Source: Pegea sp. RAD2-039
Taxonomy: Eukaryota > Chordata > Thaliacea > Salpida > Salpidae
Length of the DNA: 64,000 nt
Direction of reading: 5' to 3'
Assembly (NCBI GenBank): GCA_034620365.1
Contig: JAQGEQ010000204.1
Coordinates: 62,001 to 126,000, forward strand
In this document: positions 21,901-33,465 of the stretch, piece by piece
Numbering within the stretch: position 1 is the stretch's first letter
Layout of the letters: the number at the start of each line of letters is the position of its first letter
Program-made: the position numbers and the translations under genes
Notes under the pieces: generated by a model
What the model saw: the letters and a program-made list of their open reading frames with translations, nothing else
The model's database searches: none
Told to the model about the DNA's origin: nothing

Positions 21901-24900
21901 ACGTAAAAATGACTTATTCTGCTGCATAATGTAAGAGCTAAAGTTTGTTTTATCTTGTGATGAAGAAAACTTATTTCTTTTGGTCAAAATAAACCAAATA
22001 TAGTTTCAAACTACGAAAGTATTTCTTATCTTGTTAGTTTTTTTTGTTGGGTCTTATAAAGGAAATTATAAGTTTGTTTTAAAGAAATTTGTACAAAAAT
22101 CAAATTTACAATTTCTTCACATTTTGAAAACAATTTTCTATCATACTTTGTAATTGGTCATCTTGATATATGAGTATAATTGAGTTTATGACAGTTTTTA
22201 TCAGTAAGTTATTTAGATATCCCCTCCTGACAATTAATAATAGTACTTATATTTCAATTTGTATTTGAAACTATTTTAGTTCTGCATATTCATTAAACAA
22301 ATTAGTTAAAAGCAAACTGTTCGGGAATTTTACTCTTGATAGAAACCACCTTGATTCCATTTGTCATTTCAGAATAAATTATTCCAATTTAAATAGAATA
22401 AAAGAGGTTTTCAAATGAGCTTACTTTATCAACAATCCAAATCAATTAGTGGAGAAAATTAAAAAAAGACTCAAATAATGAGCAAAAAAAATTTGATAAA
22501 CATTTACTTTGGTAATAGTATATAAAGTATATTTTATCTTAGCCTTTTATCAAAGTTTATTTACCAATTTAAGATATTTATCAAATTTAGATTGATTTAA
22601 CTAATGAAAAACAATAAATTTACATCAATTTATCACGTTTTTGAATAACTAAAGACTTACTTTTTTAGATGATTTTGAATTCTATGCATAAATATCAACC
22701 AAGAATACATTTAGTTAGACAAGATGAAGAGCTAATCAATTTGAAAAATCTACAAATGGAGCAATATAAAACCTTCGTTTTTCCTGAAACTCAGTTTACT
22801 GCAGTGACTGCTTACCAAAATCAGCTGGTAAAATAAATACTGTTTATTTTATTTCATTAAAATTTTATTCAAATGGTAAGAGTGGAGCATTTGTTCTTTG
22901 AACGTTAAGTTTCAGTTAATTTGTTAAAAATCAATGATATAAAGTATTCCCCCTATTTAAGTTTTAATTTGAAGAACGTTAACACACGAGGGTTTCTTTG
23001 AAATATTTAATCCTCACATCTTAGCGTTTCTTCTTTTTATATATCTTAAAGCACAAGATGGATTTTGTGTTTCAATTTTTCACCCGAATATAATTCAATT
23101 GTCTCTTAAGCTTAATTTTGAATGAATCCAAAAGCTTTTTTGACATTTAAATTCAATTAATTTTTTTGTTTTGTAATTAATCTTATAGACAAGATGTATG
23201 TTAAACCATTTAACAAACGAATTCAATTGTTCTGACATTGACAACTTGACTAATTTGCTTAAATGATTTTACTTTTCAATGTGTTTCGTTTATTTCTGAA
23301 TTGTGGTACAAGAAACATTGATGTAATACTATGGTCTTATACATCAAATAATGAGTTAACATGTTGTATTCAGTAACATTTTATCGACTTGCTCAGAACA
23401 CTACTATAAAAATAGCTTAAATACGCTAGATGATTTAAGTATTTTTTGGATTCGTCTTTTTTTAACTAAAATTAGAAATAATTAATTAATAATTCACATA
23501 TTGTATATAGCTATTTCGTTATAAGTGTTACTATTGATGAGCCTAAAAATGAAAATTTCAAAAAAGTCTTTAATACCTTGCCATTTGTTAAATTATTATG
23601 GTAGACTAAAACCGTTTTTGAAAGTTATACACTTTTGCTTGAATTTTTTGAATATATCATATTAACAATATAGAAGGACTGAGAAATTAATTTGAATAAA
23701 ATAATTTCAATTTGATTCAACTTTCAAAATTTTTTCTCGAACTTCTCATTTATTTATCTCTAAAGCCAAAATCCAATTAGTTTTTTTAATTTTTGCTTTT
23801 AAGTTTCTGAAGCCAGCAAAAACCACCTTTAACCGCTGTTGCATCTGCGTACTTTGTGGTAATGAGATAGTTTGCTCGTGCTGAATTTTATATCACCATT
23901 CGCAGATAACCCGCTTGAAAATTGACAGCAATCCGTTTGCAAAAGGCTTTCGCGACTCTTCGAGAATGAACGACTTTGAAAGGTGAGGCTGGCGTCGATT
24001 TTTTTTTTGCTTTTGCTTTCTAACGGAAATTCTGCTTTTTACTCTTTTGAGTGGTGCGCAAATTGACTTGTGAAGTAGCAACGCTAAAACGATTATTGAT
24101 TAGAGACATCGATGCCAGCAGTAGACCAATCTGTAGAGCAGAGTTGAGATGAGATATGATTAAGAAAAGAGTATAAAATCTGGTTGCTTGCCACTAAAAA
24201 AGTGGCGATGAAAATATTCAAAGCCGTTACATTCACTCCATATTTCATCCATATTTAGTGGAGGTAGTATATTAAGTTAAACTTTCCACTTTTAAGTGCT
24301 TCGATTTTATATTGAGGATTATTTCTGTTATTTTAAATGATATTTACAGAAAAATAGTTTACTCACAAAAGAATTTAAATAGAATATATTTCTATGAAAA
24401 GTTTGTAATAAAATCAAAGGAAAATTTACAATCTAAAATTGAATCTCAAGAAGTTGGTGCTGTTTGTTTGTAAAATCCTTTTTAACATTATTAACTGTGA
24501 CTTTTGCTTATTTACTAATGAAGTTCTTTTACATCGCTTAATCTAAGCAAACAATTTAATCTACAAACCTAAATCTGAATTAATTTCCATGTTTACTGGT
24601 GACCAAGTTACGATCTCAGATTTCCAGATGTCTTCCTCACGGTGGCTCTTTAAGGGCAGTGTTTATCCCAGGCTACAAAATTAACAGACAGATAGAGAAT
24701 TCAGATCAAGAAAATGATTCGATTAAATTTTATCCCAGTCAAAAGCATCACTAAAAGTCGGCTTGGATTTCAAATGCACATCCATAAACAGCTTTACTGC
24801 TGTCAGATTTAAACGCTCCTTCTTAACTTAAGCATTCTCTTGGGATATAAGCAAAAGAAGTCTGACAGACAGACATAGGGTTTGTGGTGCTCGCTCACGA

Positions 24901-27031
24901 CTGTTCCTTTTCAGGTAAACGGGTGTTCGTTTTCTTCAGATCCAGAATCAAAGTGAGTGAAACTAATTAAGTTAAAGACGAGAAAAGTAAGAACATCTCG
25001 AAAACCTGCGGTTTCCTTTCTGTTACTATCTCCCCCTCAAAGTCCTGCATTAGTGAAGCAGCTTAAAGTAGATAGTGGATTAAACCGATCAACCCTATTC
25101 GAATCAGCATCATAAAAGTTTGTATCGATTGCTTCTGTATCAAGAGCTGCGTTAACTCAATTGTTAAAGGGTTACCAAAATGTTTTTGAAAAGACAATTT
25201 GCTTGTAAGATAGAATCTAATAAACAAGATGGAATTTTAAAACCTTAGAATAAATCGTTATAAATATATTTGTAAAATTATTTCGCTTGAAAATTGAAGC
25301 ATTTAGATAAAGTGACATCATCTTAGCCGATAGGTGCAAGTTGATAAGGAAGTAAAAAATCGACTTTTAGAATTGGTATCTCAAATAGGCATTCGGTGAC
25401 AGTTGACGAGATTACAAACAACCACTATCCAACTCTCATTCTGCTACTTGCTCTCGAGGTGAAGTTGTCATTAAAGCAAGTATCTTAATCTGATTAGTGT
25501 GGCTTCGATGACACTTTCAATCTTGCGTGCGGTCATCACTACTGAAATTTATATTAGAGAAAAATACCAACTGCCCTTTGCCATTACTTGAAAGGGACTT
25601 GGCTATTTTGAGTGTGCTTAAGATAGATTTAAAATATTTTATTATTTTCTTGCATTTAGAGAACCAGTTGATGGAGTACTGTCTGAATCGCGAATAGTTC
25701 AGCCAACAACTGCCGCTGTTCGTTTATTAATACAGGAAAATGCTGAAAAAGGTGTGTGCCAATTTTTCCTTATGTTCTGAGTTTAAAGATGTCATTTAGA
25801 GCAATTAACTTTTGTCAAATCTAGTGAGCTATCTATAATCAAAAATTAACTTTAACAACTTTACATTTTAATACCAGTATAAAATTGATTTAATTTCCTT
25901 TAATTCTTATGATAATTATCATGATCTGGTATATGTGAAATATTATAGCTGGATTACCAGTAGATGAAGACAATATAGCAAATATGTCTTCCCTTAATTC
26001 AGTAGGAAGTAAAGAACATCTTCCAGCTGCCATTGTTCAAAACTTTGCTACTCTTGCAAGACTAGGAACGTCTAACGTTGCATCGCAGCTCGTGATGCCG
26101 TACAGATTACATCCTAATTTCGCGTGAGTTTACATTTAATGCTGATTTGGGTTAATTCTGTCTTTTCTAATGAATTATTTTTCCTGTAGGTTTATACTGT
26201 TAAAGTTGTTTGAACCTTCTTACAGAAATTGCTGAGTTTCTAACAAAATTGTTTCTTTGTTTGGCATACAAATGTATATCTTTAAATATTGTTTTTTTAA
26301 GATGTGATAAAATTAGACACAATAAAAAATGAAGACATTTAGAATTTAATTAAAGAAGCTTAAAGCTTAAGTTAATTCTAAGTAACATCAACTATTTTAG
26401 ACGTTTTTATAATTTTCTTTGTACAGATGACTTACATTATAAAAAGATCTATTCTTTAAAAGTCATATTGTAAGGCTAAATATGTATTAAAATTCAATAT
26501 AATTAGTCTACTCCACGCTAGTATTTTTCCAACATTTAAGTCTTGATCTGAAATTTACTTTGAAAAATGCATACAAAAGAAATCTAATTATTTTTATGAA
26601 GTAAGGATAAATTCCTTTCTTTAATTTCATATAATTTTCAGCACAAATATTTAGAAAAACATATAAATAATTAATATTAATACTTGAAAGGTTAGGTTTA
26701 AGGTAACCAACTTTAAATTTACAGTACAGCATTTGGATTTATTCCATTCCAGTCTCAGCAACAACATCATCAACAACAGCGTCATCATCAACAGCAGTCT
26801 CATCTCCAAGCTGTTGCTGCTAATGCTATCACCCAGTACCATCACTTATTGAGAAGGTTTCATCCTTACTTTGCTGCTGGAAGTAATTCGTTTAGTGGAG
26901 GTGGAAACTTAACTGCTCGTGCTTATAATTCTATCAGTAACTTTCATCAATTGACTCATCATTTAAAACGGTCCTATAACAGCAGCAGTAGTAGCACTGA
27001 TACGAATACCAGCACCCAATTTGCAAAGTAA
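18997..27031 (+). CDS. TBX20: TBX20-like T-box transcription factor, 9 exons, 509 aa
   Basis: Sequence-specific nuclear regulator; TBX20 orthologues act in heart, motor-neuron and mesoderm development. Exons: 18997-19159, 19286-19568, 20103-20239, 21086-21222, 22669-22827, 23906-23982, 25660-25751, 25949-26123 and 26725-27031; all phases agree. The start sits in a good context (GAAACCATGG). Residues 20-30 carry [10 protein letters not shown], the N-terminal eh1-like motif typical of TBX20. The T-box runs about residues 122-311 with [76 protein letters not shown] and [14 protein letters not shown], closest to TBX20. The C-terminus is rich in His, Gln and Ser and ends TQFAK. The donor of exon 1 (GTTATA) is weak. 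Family assignment is firm. Confidence 0.95.
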
Positions 27032-27261
27032 TTTTTAACTTTCATTTATCTTTATAACATAATTTTGTATGCAGACATAACCTATTAATGACAAGTTTAT
27101 ATAATTTTGACTTTGTATACAATCAGTTTAGCTGATATTTTTGTTTTATTTTTTTGTTTATATTACAATATTGAGCTATTCTTTCTTTGTATTATGTATG
27201 ATTACTACAATGTTTATTTACTTATTATAAGCAAACTGTTGTTTTGTTGTCTGTCGTATTT

Positions 27262-27267
27262 AATAAA
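27262..27267 (+). terminator. Candidate poly(A) signal of the T-box gene
   Basis: AATAAA lies 231 nt after the TAA stop of the TBX20-like gene. Other AATAAA hexamers occur by chance in this AT-rich DNA, so this is only the most plausible one. Confidence 0.4.
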
Positions 27268-30246
27268 AATTCATTTCATGATTAGTTTCAACATTTACTT
27301 TAAGCTTAGCCCAATTTGAAAACAAAATTAACTATATGTTTGATGGTAATTATTCCAAGTATTTTAGTATGAAAGAAGTACCTTTTTATTATCAAGTGTT
27401 AGTTTTCAGTCATTTTAATACCAGCCAGTACATTTTTAGATGTTTCTTCTGCGGCTCAGCGCTAAAATTGAAAACTAAAAAGTTGTATAAAGTTTACTTG
27501 TTTTTTACTTTCTGATTTATTTAAACATTAGGTACATTATAGTATCAAATCAATAACCTTAGTTGAAAATCTTTTTAGTGAACTAATATTATTACTCATG
27601 AAAAAAACTATACAATAAAATATACGCTGAATAGCACAAAATGTTATTGAGATCTTAGAGCTCTCTACCACCAAGCTCATGGTCTTATTATCAGTTAAAT
27701 AGGTTTGCTGATTATGGTTTCAAGCCGACAAAATAACTTTTCCTCCACTTGGTACCCTTTGGGAGAATAAAAAACCTCTGGGATAGTAGTTCATAAATAT
27801 GACAAGCTCAATAGGTCAAGCCTAAAAACAGAAAAACTATATCTATATTGCTTTGATATTTTCATCTTAATATGATTTTATTAATCTTAATGTTTTGTTT
27901 TGATCCATTTGCTATAGAACATAAGCTTTTAAAAATATTTTTATATCAGATTATTCTATCTTATACATCCTAAATCATTAATTTCTGTTGTTCTATTAGT
28001 CGTTATATTATAAGCTCATTTCATTGCTTTTACATGAACAAAAAATATATTGAATAGATTTAGTTTTTTTAAGTTAATTTATTGTGAAAGCAATTGTGAA
28101 ATTAATTTATCTATAAACTTATAGGTTTCTTATAAACTGTTAATTATTCTATTCAAAGTTTGTTGTGACTTTGTGTACTTTTGCAGAAATGCTTTTAGTA
28201 TATTTGAGTTTTGATGAATGAAATTTGGGTTGAAGCAACAGCTTCTATTTGGCTTACGACTGTCACAAACCACACATTTAATCTGACAGCAAATTGTTAC
28301 TTTCTTTGAAAACCGTTTTTAAAGCACGTATGTCAGTTAATAAAAATTCTACGAAGAGGTTAAACGAAATTCGATTAAAACAAAAAATGAAAGAAAACCC
28401 TTGCTAATCGAAATTATAAGATTAGACATGAGTAAAAGTTGAAGGCATATATCATTAGTCTTTATTTTATTTAGCACTAAATTAAGTTTAAGAAAATTTG
28501 TCAATCTTTTTGAATCTTAATAATAGATAAGTAGTAGTAACATTTAGTGACAACCAATACACTTAAAAAGTCAGAAAACTAATTTTTATCAAATCCTTTA
28601 ATTTCTAAACAACATCAGATGAATGTTCTACCTTCTTTAAAAGGTTTTGCTATATTTAAAGTATATATAAAAGTCAGTAAAAGTTAACAAAGTGCTAGAA
28701 ATAAAAGGAAAAATGCTTTAAAAATGTTAAAGTTTACAATAAAATCTTTTAAAGTTTACATCATCAGCATGATGACATTGAAATTATCATTTTTGCGGTT
28801 TAACATTCCAAATATTACATTATCATTAAAATGATGTATAAAAATTTTTTATTTTTGAATTTTAGTCAAGCATATGTAAAAATATCTGCAAAGTTGCTAA
28901 TTCAAAGTTAACATAAGCTTTATTCAAGTTACTCGCCGACTTTTTAAGCCTTAGATTTACAAATGACTGAATATTGTGTTTAATCATGATATTGACTTTT
29001 TGTGATTACAAGTTAGGATAGAAATAGAATCTTTTTAAATAACTGCTCATTAAACATCAAACAATTAGTTAGTAAACTGCATAAAGTGTTCCAGCCATAT
29101 TGTAAGAATATTTTTTAATGAATTGTTAAATAAATAACTAATTTTTTGATAAACCTTTTTAATGAAACAAACTTTTATATATGTAAGACTAAGACCGCTA
29201 TTTTGATAGGTTGTTGAAAAAAGTTTTTGCTTTTCTTTAAAAACCTTGAAACTTGGAAAAGGTTTTCATAAAGATATTTTTAACTGTTTAAGAATACTAA
29301 AATTTTTATTTAATAAAAGAATACTCAAAAATGATTCTAGATATATTAAAAAATTTAAGGTGGGACTATAAACCTGAAACTAAATAAACTAGTGTAACTG
29401 TTGAAGTTAGTTTAGCTGTCTTGTAACTCATTGATAATTTTTTAATATTAGATGCTATCTTTTTACTGTTGTCATAATGTTTCTAATTTTTTGCATTATT
29501 ATTATCTAACTGTTTTGAATTTTATATCCATTATCAATTATGATAGATCATCTAATTATTTTTATAACATTTTCACGAGAACAGTTCTTATCTAAGTACT
29601 AATAAAATACCTTAATATACAATTTGAAATAAAAAATTATCATAAATTAGTAACTTATATAACTCTTAAAAATGCATCTAAAACAAAGGGCTAAAAGTAT
29701 TCAGATTTCTAACACTGATATTTGAAAGTATGATATAGACTCAAATAACTTAGGCATGTACTTATAATACTGGGTATGTTTGTTAGTTTGTGTTTTAGAA
29801 TTAGCTTATGACTTATATCTAAGATTCTATTTTGGTGATATAACAACTCACAAAAAACTGCTTTAAAACTATCAAATTTGAATAAATAAGTCTTAATGGC
29901 AAACTTGTTCACATTTGTCTTAAATGATTTTTTTTATTGATTTATCAGCTGAAAGTTAAGATTTTACATTTATTTCAAAGTCAATTCACTCATAAGTAAG
30001 AAATGGAGTAGAAAATAAGAAAATGTACATTATGATTTGTGCTAAAAAATTCATATTACAAAAAACATCGAACCTGCTAAAACGTTTCAATGATAAAAAA
30101 AAGAAAATTTACAACATTTGACTTCATAATACAAACAAGTCAAGTTGTTTGAGTAAGTAACGAAATGAGGAAGAAGAAAAAATGGCAAAAAAGCACTCAT
30201 AGTTAATGCATCATTAACTATAACTACTTGCTGGTGCGTTTGTTAG
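27268..30246. other. Intergenic, nothing recognised
   Basis: An AT-rich stretch between the converging 3' ends of the T-box gene (plus) and the Ig-module gene (minus). Open frames here are short, lysine/phenylalanine/isoleucine-rich and lack splice context. TTTTATT near 29930 could give the poly(A) signal of the Ig-module gene. Confidence 0.6.
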
Positions 30247-33200
30247 TTAGATTCTACTTTTTCGACAACACAAAACTCCAGTGGTAAGACCTGCTTTGTA
30301 GTTACAGGACTTGCGCTGTCTTTTAGAGGCGTCCAGAATACTATCGGAATATGGACTTGATGGTTGACTAATATCCAAATTAGAGCTAGGCCATATATCG
30401 ATACGGCCAGGTAAGGAATTTGTACATGATTTACTATGAGCGTGATAAGCACCACAATTTGAACCAATTCCCGCCATACGATTGCCTTTCCGCTTTGAGC
30501 TACATCTAAAACACAAGTTTTGGTTACAAATATTTTTATTTTACTCAACCAACAACCAAAGAAAGTATATTTTACATTTTTAATTTGCAAACAATTTAAA
30601 TATCAATTTCTGTCCCTACAACCGAACGCCCAAATCTTACCTCGCACACGAATTTGTCTTCGACCAGCCACCATTATAAGCGTAACATCCGGGCAACAAA
30701 TCCTTTTTGCGTAAATTTAATTCAGAGAAAAACTGAACACCATCATTATATGGGCTGCAAACTTTGTATCCTTTTGCACAAAGACTTCTTGTGGCTTTTC
30801 TGACATGTCCTTTCCAACTTCCTTCACAGGCAAATATATTGCCTCTATGAAATGATTTTATTGGTTATAATGTTGAAAACTTACTAAAACAAACTAAATA
30901 AAAAAGGCATACAAAAGTAAACTGTTTGGAAACTATCATTTAAAAAAATATATTTTTATTCTTCTGTAAACTCTTTTCTTGTACTTTGAAATAATCTCTT
31001 ATTTAACAATAAAGAACAACAATTATCTTGTTATAAATACTACATGATCACCTTGGCAAGGCAATTTGTCGATGACCAATCCTACATCCTCTCGTTGTTG
31101 AGTTTTGTTTCCAAGCTATGATTTTGTTGTAGTTATCAACAGTTATTCCATCTCTGAATATAAAAAGTATCATTTATAAATTGTTTATTACAACTTATAC
31201 TGTAGAAAGTTAAATAAAACAATTTGTAATTAAGACCACAACTTACAAATTAAAAGCGTTGCAATGATAAGAAGCATCATTGTATGCAGTGATATTTAGA
31301 AGAGTAAGAGTTGAAGTGACTCGTTTGTGGTTAAAAACAGATTCTTCGTAAGCTTGACTCTTGACTATATCAACTGGACGACCGTTACGTAACCACGTGA
31401 TGGTTGGTTGTTTCTGACCATAGGCTTTACATGTCAAGTTAATTGACCCACCTAATGGTACTAGATGAGTTTGTGTCCCTTTAGTAACTATTACTGGTGG
31501 TTTGCCTAAACAAGAAATACAAAATATCATTATAATAAAAAGTTAAACAAATTGTGGACTTGATAAAACAGAAAAATAATTTAAAGTTTATTTTAATCTT
31601 TAAATTATTTTAAGAAATTCAAATGAAGGAATTAGAATAATTCAAAATATGTTCAAACCTAATGGCTCATCTCTACAACATATAACTCCATTTATCCATG
31701 GTTGTTGACTGCAGGATGCTTCACTCAAGGGTAAGTTTCGTCCTTGAGAAGTCGATGAAGTCGAATTGGATGATTGCATACATGGTGAATACATATGATC
31801 AAAAAATCTAAGCCTTCTGCAATATCTTCCTTCTTCAATAATGGTATTCTAAATGACAAAACAACTTTTGATTAATCACCAGTTTTAAATAAATTTTATA
31901 TTGTACAACATAATCGAGCAAACTTGTATTGATAATAGCAAAAATAAATTTTGTTTTTATCATTTAGATTGGTCATGAATAGATTGATCATAAAATAAAA
32001 ATTAAAAAACGTTTAAAATTATCACAAGATTTTAATCTTTCAGAATTTGCTGTTAACCCAACTTAAATCGTTTATAACAGTGATACTTCATCAGGTTGAA
32101 TTGAACTATAATTACTTTGTAGTGAAATTCATGTGAACAAAACAAGGTCACAAGATGATAAAAGCAATTAAAAGAAAAATTTTCAAACTTTCTCTTACGT
32201 TCTCTCCTTCTTGACATTCAGAGCAAACCTGATTGTCATGTGCAGTGTTGGTTGTATAACAACCTTTAATACTCTTCAAGCTGTGCTTATTTTCGGCAAA
32301 AATTGAAGCATCTTTTCTGTAAGGAAAACAATTATTTTTTATTCTAACAAATTGTAAATTTTTGTTCTCAAAAAGAAGCAACACAACTAGAATCTTGACT
32401 TGATTATGAATTGTTTATAATAAAACCATTTTTAAGACACAAAACTTACGGTGAACAAATATGCCAACCAGCTGCACAGAGATTAGAGTCTTTGATATGT
32501 CCAGTCCAATTACCATGACAAGCAGCCATATTACTTTTAATAAACTGACCCCTAGGTAGACTATTTGCACATCCAAGAACTGAAAAACAAATCATTATAA
32601 CCTATTTAGTTCCTAATCATTTAGAAGTAACAACGCATTTATCAAAATGTTTAGCACAAACTTTGATTATCTACTATACTATTTTTTAACGAGAAAAGTT
32701 ACTACTGAATATTGATAAATGTAAAGAAGCCTTATATTATTAAAAAACAAGATAAATTTCGTTTTAGTTGAGCTTACTTTGACGCATTTGTGCTTGACTG
32801 TAAGTACTCAAATGAAACCAAGAAATTCCATAAGAAGCTGAAATAATTGTAATCAAAAGTTATCTACTTGTATTTTAAGAGTAAATGTTAAGCTGCGAGT
32901 AATATCAGATTACGTTAACGTATGACTACGAACGCAAACATTTTCAATGATTTCCCAACAGTTATCAAATTTACTACTACAGTTAAACTGAAGTACCTAC
33001 AAATTAAAGCATTTAGTATTACTTATGAATAATCAATTATTTTAAAGCTATTTTAAGTAAAAATTAGTTTAATCACTTCAGTTTATTTACATTTTATTTC
33101 AGTTAAATGGTAAAAATTAAATTGGGAAGTGATGTGTTTGAAATTCGACGAACTGGAAAAATTGTATTAAAAAAAGAACTTTTCTCAACAATCATATTTT

Positions 33201-33465
33201 AAGGTAAGTTTGGTAAAAAATGCTTTAAAATTGATAAGAAAATTTTTAATAAACAAAAGTTTAGATATTTATTTTAAAATATTCTATTTATATAAAGTAT
33301 TTTTTATCTTCTCTACTTTTCTATATTTTCAAAATGATTTAGTTTATGTGATTAAAATAAAAATAATAATTTTTCAGTCCAAAGAGAAAAAGTACAAAGT
33401 TCACCTCCAGTAGAAAGCCCGATAAGCAGCTGAGCCGTTGTGAGAAACAGCAGTATAAACTTCAT
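30247..33465 (-). CDS. Secreted protein: 12-Cys module, Ig domain, second 12-Cys module (337 aa)
   Basis: Exons: 33465-33405, 32837-32778, 32579-32450, 32316-32199, 31848-31659, 31505-31247, 31153-31052, 30844-30641 and 30505-30247. The signal peptide is MKFILLFLTTAQLLIGLSTG (residues 1-20). Module 1 (about 42-148) carries ACHGNWTGHIKDSNLCAAGW, HICSP, GCY and ends GVICCR. An I-set type Ig domain follows (about 150-235) with Cys in LTCKAYG, ITWLRNG and ASYHCNAF. Module 2 (about 242-337) repeats the pattern: ACEGSWKGHVRKATRSLCAK, KVCSP, GCY, then GVLCCRKSRI and stop. Both modules have 12 cysteines in the same order. There is no membrane anchor, so the protein is probably extracellular and disulfide-rich; ligand and function are unknown. 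I do not recognise the family by name. The splice model is in phase throughout. Confidence 0.87.
32914..32996 (-). other. Unused exon-like segment in intron 1 of the Ig-module gene
   Basis: An 83-nt stretch bounded by TTTGTAG and GTAATC on the minus strand. One frame reads LQFNCSSKFDNCWEIIENVC, cysteine-rich like its neighbours. In the phase set by exon 1, however, it hits a stop after three codons. Exons 1 and 2 join perfectly without it. It could be a cassette that aborts translation, a decayed exon, or chance. Confidence 0.25.
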
